A stretch of 64,000 nucleotides of DNA from Kappaphycus alvarezii (lineage: Eukaryota > Rhodophyta > Florideophyceae > Gigartinales > Solieriaceae), in the NCBI GenBank assembly GCA_002205965.3, contig NADL03000604.1, positions 372,001 through 436,000 of the forward strand. The letters are read 5' to 3'. Both the position numbers and the translations under genes were made by a program. Shown piece after piece: positions 58,137-64,000 of this stretch; position 1 is the stretch's first letter; every line of letters starts with the position of its first letter. The notes under the pieces were generated by a model that was given only the letters and a program-made list of their open reading frames with translations, was not told the origin of the DNA and searched no databases.

Positions 58137-59602
58137 ATGCAATCGACGCAAGCCTTCCTACCCCCTCATCCTACATCGCCAAGCAGATCGCTCCGGGGCC
58201 TGACTTCGCTCTGCAACCGGCGGCCACGCCCTCCCCACCCACGGAACTGCGGTGCTTTTCGAATTTTGCCTTATTCCCAGCACTCCCTCCACAGCGACCA
58301 AATCCAAGACAAGCACCACGGCGAACAACTAGATTCCCTGCGTGCATGGTGCTCCGTAAATGATGTGCGCTTTCACAAAGTCGAAATTCAATCCAATCAG
58401 GGCTACCGCGGTCTCCGTGCCACCGCCCCCATTAGCAGCGGGGATGTGCTTATCTCCATTCCATCCAACGCCGCTATTATCGCGGATGCGGCGGATGAAA
58501 ATCCCCCCATCTCCATGTGCTCCGAAACATAGCCCCGTCGTTCTGGGCCAAGGCGTCTTGGGAGACCCGTCTTGCAATCCAGCTTCTAGACGAGTGTGCT
58601 CGTGGCTCTGCCTCGCCGTACTTTCCCTACATCAAGTCATTGCCAAGCGATCCATGGTCAGTGTTGTGGGCGTATGAGAAGATTGGTCGAGCAAGGCTGA
58701 GCAATCAGCTGAGCCCGTACCGCATGTTCGGCGTTGCAGATGCGTACCGTTCGCATATCAAGTCCATGTTTGTGCAGTTTCAGAATGCACTTCCTGAGGA
58801 CAAGCGAAAATTTGTTTCTCTCAAGACGTTCTCGTGGGCCACAGCCATCTGTCAGAGTAGGGCATTTGGAATCCCGCGGGAGCCTGAGGAATGTTCACAG
58901 CATGACATATCACTGGGTACGCCCACTTTTAAGAAGAAGGAACACATGGCTCCTGTGAGATACGCTTTATTTCCCGGTCTAGATATGGCCAATCACTCAG
59001 TCCACTGCCAGACCTCATTCAAGTACGATTCCTCTCTCGAACGTTACAACGTGTCCACCGGCTCGCAGTTTGCTGCGGACCAAGAGGTGCTGCTTTCGTA
59101 TGGCTCAAAGTCAAACGACGACTTGATGTTCCTCTACGGTTTCGCGGAGGGCAATAACCCTGCCAATACCGTGAAAATAACTGATCTGCGCGAGTGGATC
59201 CTCGACCTTGCCCATCGAGACCACCAGATATGCGAGGATTGGGACCGAAAACTTGACCTTCTTGTAGGCAACGGGTTGACACATCCAGAGAAGCTGTTTG
59301 AGTTCAGACTGAGTGACACATGCGATGAGCTGATGCGCTCGTTACGTTTAGCTGTTGCGACAAATGGAGACCTGGAGATGGTCCTTACTGAGCTTGCAAC
59401 GAATCCAAACCGCCTCGAAAAGGCGATTAGTTTACAGAATGAGCTCTCTTGCTGGCATGCCATTGAGGAAAAATGCCAACTGCTGTTAAGTGAACTTGGA
59501 GATTTCAGTCCACAAGAACAAGAAAAGCTCACTGAGTATATTCCAGGCAACCTTGCAGTGGGACTTGGGTTTGGGGTGAGAAAGGATCCGATGGAGAACT
59601 GA
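58137..59602 (+). CDS. SET-domain protein methyltransferase, Rubisco LSMT-like, probably plastid
   Basis: From the ATG at 58137 the N-terminus is rich in Pro, Ser and Arg and lacks acidic residues, as in a plastid transit peptide. The SET domain starts with KVEIQSNQGYRGLRA and GDVLISIP. The first frame stops at 58532; the second picks up as VLRNIAPSFWAKASWETRLA. An extra C in the C6 run at 58503-58508 would give one protein of about 488 residues. Key SET motifs follow: FPGLDMANHS (Asn-His about residues 286-287) and LLSYGSKSNDDLMFLYGF. The C-terminal helical part fits the Rubisco-substrate-binding domain. The protein presumably methylates lysine or N-terminal amines on plastid proteins; the true substrate cannot be told. 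The 3' end faces the J-protein gene. Confidence 0.85.
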
Positions 59603-59932
59603 TATATCGGTATGAACGACAAGAGGTTCTACGTGCGACATTGGAGAGAGTGCGACATTTCACACAGGTGAGCTCAGCGGTCGGGCGTGTATGCACAGTG
59701 CTGATGCCTCCATCACAATCACTCCTAAAGACTGATATTTTCAGCGGACCAGGTGACATGGAAACTGCGGGAGTGCAAAAGTTCTTCATCTCACCTGGAG
59801 ATCTACCTCTCTCCTGAAGTACAGATTGAAGGAAACTGACCATCATTGCCAAACTAAATGCAGCTAGATTGCCTGCTGTATTGCGCCTGTCAGAGTCGTA
59901 AAGCGTGGACGCAGTTTACCATTCTTTTCCGG
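59603..59932. terminator. convergent 3' region between SET and J-protein genes
   Basis: The two genes converge across 330 bases, which must hold both poly(A) sites. No strong hairpin or AATAAA is seen. Confidence 0.35.
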
Positions 59933-60520
59933 TTAAGACTGCCTCTTCAAATGCAGTAAACTGCGCAGCCGTTCCAACTCCATTGCGAAATTTGCGATAC
60001 GCTGGTACTGCAGACCATGCATCGGCACTTGCACTAGCCGATTTGGCTTGTCTTTCTTTCGGGGCTCGGCGTCTGCTTTGTGTTGGTTGCGGTCATTCCT
60101 GACGACCTCCTGCCTAAGACGGTCAATCTCCTTTTGCATTCTCTTAAGTGTCTCTGCATCTATATCCCTCTTCCCAACCGTTGCAGCCTGACTAGCCTCT
60201 CTTTCCCTTCGATCCAAATCGATTTTCATTCGCCTCCGATCTTGATCCATTTGATGAAAACGTTGGTTTTGCAAACGTGCGGCACGAATGGCGGCGTCAT
60301 ACTGGGCTCGCTTTTCTGGGGAGTGAAGAGTCTCGTAGGCGAGGAAAACTGCAGAGAACTTTTCAGCGGCTGCTGGGTCGGAACGGTTCTTGTCGGGGTG
60401 GTGCTTTAGAGCAGCCTTTCGGTAGAAGCGGGTGAGTTGGCGGTCGGAAAGGGAGAGCACGTCGACAGTGGTGACGTCGATGCCCAGGTGTGTGTAGAGG
60501 GATGTGTCTTCACGCTGCAT
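59933..60520 (-). CDS. J-domain (DnaJ-like) protein, DNAJC17-like
   Basis: The ATG at 60518-60520 starts a 195-residue protein. The open frame extends 75 codons further upstream to 60745, but that sequence does not look like the family. The J domain begins at once (MQREDTSLYTHLGID) and carries the HPD tripeptide at residues 41-43 in KAALKHHPDKNRSDP and a helix IV with SPEKRAQYD. After it comes a long charged coiled coil (about residues 80-165), then a basic tail with PMHGLQYQR. A J domain at the N-terminus followed by a coiled coil is the DNAJC17/Cwf23 layout, a spliceosome-associated co-chaperone that recruits Hsp70. The RRM found in animal DNAJC17 is absent, either truly missing or lost to a frame error near 59.93 kb. 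Confidence 0.8.
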   Translation of the reverse strand: MQREDTSLYTHLGIDVTTVDVLSLSDRQLTRFYRKAALKHHPDKNRSDPAAAEKFSAVFLAYETLHSPEKRAQYDAAIRAARLQNQRFHQMDQDRRRMKIDLDRREREASQAATVGKRDIDAETLKRMQKEIDRLRQEVVRNDRNQHKADAEPRKKDKPNRLVQVPMHGLQYQRIANFAMELERLRSLLHLKRQS

Positions 60521-61032
60521 GGTGCCAGAGCGGTCTCTTGTTCTGTTGCTTTTTGAATTAATGTGGGTGTGAGTGTTTGGGACGGAGACCTGGAGCGGGT
60601 TGAGCAGTGGTGCAGTGGAAGAAAACCAACACCGGTTCTTGCCATTGATCCAGAATTCATGATTTAGCGCTGCACTGTACCAAGCTGGCGAAAAGTACAG
60701 TAGGTTTATGTTTCGGAAATTGCTCGTTGGCATTACGCCAATCACTGGCTGACACGTTTTGGAAATGGTTACGATTGATCAGACTGGATATAGTGCTGCA
60801 ATGATAGCGCTGTCCGTACCCGGTCACCACCATGATTGGATCTGTGGGTTGCACCAATCGGGGGTTTGGACTTTCAGCATTCGTATGTCCAGAAATTGCC
60901 TAAAGTGATCCCACGAAAAGCTGTATAACGCGTGCTACTGTATAGTGCCATTGGACCTGTATTGCACGAGGACAGCACTAATGCCATGAATATCTACATT
61001 GTAAATAACCTGTTATATTTTCTTGAGATGGA
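60521..61032. promoter_or_regulatory. divergent promoter region between J-protein and NTF2-like genes
   Basis: About 510 bases separate the two start codons. TACAGTA-type words occur at about 60672 (gcactgtac), 60695 (gtacagtagg) and 60936 (ctactgtatagtg). This placement between divergent genes suggests a promoter role, which is inference only. Confidence 0.35.
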
Positions 61033-61899
61033 ATGGCTGGAGTTTTTCGAGCCTGGCCATGCCACACAAAGTCCTCTTTCTTTACACCCCTCACCATTGG
61101 ACCCGATTTATTGTCACCAATCGCCAGTGGCATAAGCATAACCCGTGCTATCTCAAGCCCCAAACCACCCTCCGTCATCACCCCCAAACCAACGTTTCAT
61201 ACATCCCGCCAACCTAATCCAGCGTTAACGCCACAGAACGCCACGGGCAATCCGCAGACAATTCACCGCCCATCTTTCTTTCAACCGCCACTCACCCGAT
61301 CCAGATCCACCCTCTCCACCCTCCCCGCCCCACTCCACCGTCCAAACCCACCATACCCCACCCCCCAGCCATTCCATCCTACCTACCCCCAAATGTCCAG
61401 CATCTGCACACGCCCCACCAACCCAGCCGAGCCCTGTCTCTCTTCCTCATCGCCCGCCCTTTTCCCACCCTCCGTACATGCCGCCGTACAAGCCGTTTGT
61501 AAATTCATAACCGACCGACAACCATCCAATACATCTCGTGAACTCGCCCCATTCGGCCCGCAACAACGCAAACTCTTGGCAGCCGAACGTTACATGGCTG
61601 CACGTTTGGCCGGTCGTACAGAGGATGTCCTGCGTTTGGTGTCCGACGATGTCTTGTTGGAGTCGTCCAGGGATGGAACGGTTCAAGGGAGGCACCACTT
61701 TCGTCGCTATTTGGAAAAGGTGAAACCGACGGGCACTTGGAAGCAGGCTACTTGGAATTCGGCTATTGGTAAGGCAGAGGTTTTGGGCAATGTTAGGATT
61801 CTTATGGTCAATGTTGGTGTCGTCGCTCATATGGGGTTCAATCGCGCAGGCAAAATTAATCACATATATGTCGGGACCAGGAGGAATACTCAAAAGTAA
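61033..61899 (+). CDS. NTF2/SnoaL-like domain protein
   Basis: The frame from the ATG at 61033 gives 288 residues. The first 120 are Pro/Ser/Thr-rich without a domain and could be a plastid leader or may not be translated; an in-frame ATG at 61393 would give 168 residues. The C-terminal 100 residues fit an NTF2-like cone: helix RKLLAAERYMAARLAGRTED, VLRLVSDDVLLESSRDGTVQG, HFRRYLEKVKPTG, and strands ending in INHIYVGTRR. Such proteins include ketosteroid-isomerase-like enzymes and stress-related proteins of unknown activity; no catalytic set can be defined here. The start is uncertain. Confidence 0.6.
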   Translation: MAGVFRAWPCHTKSSFFTPLTIGPDLLSPIASGISITRAISSPKPPSVITPKPTFHTSRQPNPALTPQNATGNPQTIHRPSFFQPPLTRSRSTLSTLPAPLHRPNPPYPTPQPFHPTYPQMSSICTRPTNPAEPCLSSSSPALFPPSVHAAVQAVCKFITDRQPSNTSRELAPFGPQQRKLLAAERYMAARLAGRTEDVLRLVSDDVLLESSRDGTVQGRHHFRRYLEKVKPTGTWKQATWNSAIGKAEVLGNVRILMVNVGVVAHMGFNRAGKINHIYVGTRRNTQK

Positions 61900-62621
61900 C
61901 AGGTCTTTGCTGATGCGCGTTGACTCGCTTTCAGTTGACGAAACTCTCGTCCCATATCTCATTCGTGGATACAAGTCCAGAGATAGGCGTCTGTTTACTG
62001 AAAGGTGCAAAGCCGATGTGACCGATCGACGAGCAAAACCCTCGATGGTGTTCTTGAAACCTCACCTACATTTGGACTTAAAGTTACTTTGGGTACTAGA
62101 GGGCCGCTGGAAGCCCTCACAGGCATCACTATTGACGATCTGGAATGCCTGCAGTGCAGACTACCGCCTCTATCTCGCAAGACTCAACCAAAATGCACCA
62201 GAACGCATGCGAGAACGGGGGCAAGTGAAAGACCTCCACCCGGCACATCCTTTGACCTGTTGGTCTGCACTACCGTAGTACTTGAATTGTCCCCTGTAAA
62301 AACTGTTTTAATGATTACTGATCCACGCAAACGCCATTGAGGCTTTCGCGACACTAACTTGATGCAGAGCGAAACGTGATATGACACGCACGATAAAGGA
62401 TGACACTTTCCGTGTCGATGCGAACCAAAACAACGAATATCTCCGCCAACTTATGGCCGAGTCTACAAACGAATAACCGCCTCTGTTAAACCACCCATCG
62501 CAGTCCACTAGCAGACCGATGCACCGGTACCACAAGCAACCCATGCCACAAAAACACATCCTGCCAACTCGCCCCACCACTCCCAGGCACCTCTGATGGA
62601 TGAGCCGATTACAAAACTCAA
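61900..62621. other. intergenic region between NTF2-like gene and ClpS
   Basis: The plus strand has a 111-codon ORF (62005-62340, non-ATG first codon) with somewhat protein-like sequence (TLGTRGPLEALTGITIDDLE) but no family and no proper start. I do not call it a gene. The rest is convergent 3' sequence. Confidence 0.3.
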
Positions 62622-63072
62622 TTATGCCTCCTCAATATCAGACCGAAGTCCATTGTTCCTCAACATATCACAATACCCCTCACTAATCTCAAAAATCCAC
62701 ACACCGACCACAGCCTTCCCCTCCGTATGAGCCTTTGCATAATTGCGGTAGCCGACTGCGGCGTCAACCCGGGAATAACCTTCAGCAAAACACGAGTCAC
62801 ATACTCCTTTTCATGGTGCTCGTCGTTGAAAATGAGAACCTTGTAGTGACGGCCTGGGTCGACTTTCTGAAGAACCCGACCGGGGTCTGTCTCCGGTGTC
62901 ACGGTCGGAGTCAAGCTGATGAGGTTGTTTAGTGAGGTGCGGATATCTTCTTTTACAGGCGCATCTAGTGCGGACATGCGCGGTCGTCGGCGGTGCGAAA
63001 TTGAGGGACGGAGAGAGGTGAGGAGGGGGAGGGGCGTGAGGAGAAGGGGAGAACAGGGGGGACGAAGGCCAT
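62622..63072 (-). CDS. clpS: ClpS, ATP-dependent Clp protease adaptor, plastid-targeted
   Basis: The minus strand encodes HYKVLIFNDEHHEKEYVTRV and LLKVIPGLTPQSATAIMQ, the ClpS core with the N-degron pocket Asn-Asp. It then loses frame at an A3 run near 62738-62740. One extra A continues it as KAHTEGKAVVGVWIFEISEG and YCDMLRNNGLRSDIEEA, stopping at 62622; the KAHTEG and GLRSDIEE parts are the conserved C-terminus. Upstream, the ATG at 62977 (MSALDAPV) is not the only option. An ATG at 63070-63072 begins MAFVPPVLPFSSRPSPSSPL, a good plastid transit peptide, but one base out of frame, again next to C-runs. ClpS delivers substrates with destabilising N-termini to the ClpC/ClpP protease in the stroma. 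Confidence 0.85.
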
Positions 63073-64000
63073 CGTGGATGTGTGTGCTGGTTGGAGTTGG
63101 GGCGGTAATTAGCGGAGGTGGGATAAGCTACAGGGGAGCAGTGAAGGGAAGTGGGTGAATCAGGCGGGGATGAGTAGGATGATTAAATAGAACGGAATGG
63201 TAAGGGTTCGACTCACGTGTGAGCAATGCACCGGTAGCAGAGGTTCTAGAAATGCAGGCCGCGGGAGAGGGTTCCAATAATGCAGCAGGAAGGGGGCGAC
63301 GGGGGGGGGGAGCAAAAGTCCGTCCGAGCGTGGAAATTGTTGTATGATCGAGGCTGACGAGGCGGCGGAAAGAAACGGAATGAGGTCATGAGGCAAAGGT
63401 TCAGTTGATACGTTGCCCAATCAGGGGCAGCGTAGAGCAGGACGTGCCAAAGTGACGGGCTGTCTTTTGGGATGATTTTGGATGGGCCTAGCGGGCATAG
63501 CGCCTCATGTATTGCCGTCGGCGGCCGTCGTCGGTTGGTATATGATAATTTGTTTGAGGGCGGAGGGCGGGTTTGGCTTGCGAGCGAATGAAAGGATGCC
63601 GTGCACTTGGCAGAATGTGGATGGCTTGAAGAGGCTTATTTTACGGTTTCATTGGATTGCTGTGGCTCTGGGTCCTTATTGATTTGAACGGGAATTACCG
63701 GCTTGCCATTTTGGTTATTCAGGCGAGGCCCTGAACCTGGAATTTTTTGGTAATGTACAGTACCGTCCTGTAAGTTAAAAACGTGCCACCAAGGCTATCA
63801 AAGGGGTACCAAGCGCAGGGTATCGTAGTGTGCTGTGCAGCATCAAAAATTTTACCGTGGCGATGTTAAGGTACGATATAAACAGTACTGTGCATTAGAC
63901 AATACTGTACCGTACTGTACAGTAGGCACAGTGAGACTGTTGAGATGCCAACCGGCCATCGGCCAATTACATTGGTTGCTTGTTAATTGGGACTGTGCCC
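63073..64000. other. right-end region, promoter of ClpS and unassigned sequence
   Basis: The upstream region of ClpS is purine-rich on the plus strand (63000-63060). No gene is supported to the right; the ORF at 63482-63682 has a non-informative sequence. A tight cluster of TACAGTA/TACTGTA words lies at 63755-63763 and 63881-63928. Confidence 0.4.
63755..63928. repeat. TACAGTA/TACTGTA motif cluster
   Basis: gtacagtac at 63755, aacagtactg at 63881 and actgtaccgtactgtacagtagg at about 63903-63925 give at least four exact heptamers in 175 bases. The last block is an overlapping palindrome and could fold as a small hairpin. Confidence 0.7.

Noticed and set aside
59134-59622. Minus-strand ORF of 162 codons under the SET gene
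   Set aside because: It is the antisense shadow of well-supported SET-domain coding sequence.
62005-62340. Plus-strand ORF between the NTF2-like gene and ClpS
   Set aside because: Its first codon is not ATG, the upstream frame is closed, and no family is evident. It lies in convergent 3' sequence.

Overview
The window is eukaryotic nuclear DNA, most likely from a red alga (inference). The reasons are a ClpS protease adaptor with a plastid-type leader, a Rubisco-methyltransferase-like SET protein, nearly intronless and tightly packed genes at the right end, and the mosaic of Ty1/copia, Ty3/gypsy and DNA-transposon relics elsewhere. No rRNA, intact tRNA or CRISPR array was seen. I made no database comparison; family names rest on motifs I can read.

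Positions 1-55.7 kb are repeat-rich and hold no gene I can call intact. In order: a broken Ty1/copia pol (1-4876, +); an antisense cysteine-peptidase-like pseudogene that ends 7 bases from it (4884-6229, -); an unknown ORF with one internal stop (7100-8041); a pogo/DDE_1-type transposase relic (8097-10047); a small repeat-bearing ORF with a 26-bp hairpin (10713-11108); a transposase plus YqaJ-type nuclease relic (11524-14189); an AT-rich stretch with faint decayed ORFs; a Ty3/gypsy relic (19.3-21.75 kb); a 'fungal-type' copia relic (21.9-26.5 kb, +); a repeat whose second copy lies at 51.5 kb; unassigned sequence; a third copia relic with a different gag-pol style (35.3-37.8 kb, +); a minus-strand decayed region containing an inverted duplication (38.9-40.3 kb); a second cysteine-peptidase-like relic (42.3-43.5 kb); a DDE_Tnp_4 (Harbinger-like) transposase relic (45.9-46.6 kb, -); and a minus-strand copia relic (48.1-51.5 kb).

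Positions 55.7-63.1 kb form a compact island of five conserved genes: a membrane-anchored pepsin-family aspartic protease (+), a SET-domain methyltransferase (+), a J-domain protein (-), an NTF2-like protein (+) and ClpS (-). They are not an operon. Spacing is a few hundred bases, with convergent and divergent pairs. ClpS and the SET protein probably act in the plastid, the aspartic protease in the secretory system, and the J protein in the nucleus or cytosol.

The most useful observation for a reader is that three of the five island genes (protease, SET, ClpS) each lose frame once at a short homopolymer in a way that a single extra base would repair, while the protein reads well on both sides. 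This points to assembly errors rather than pseudogenes, and simple ORF calling would truncate all three.
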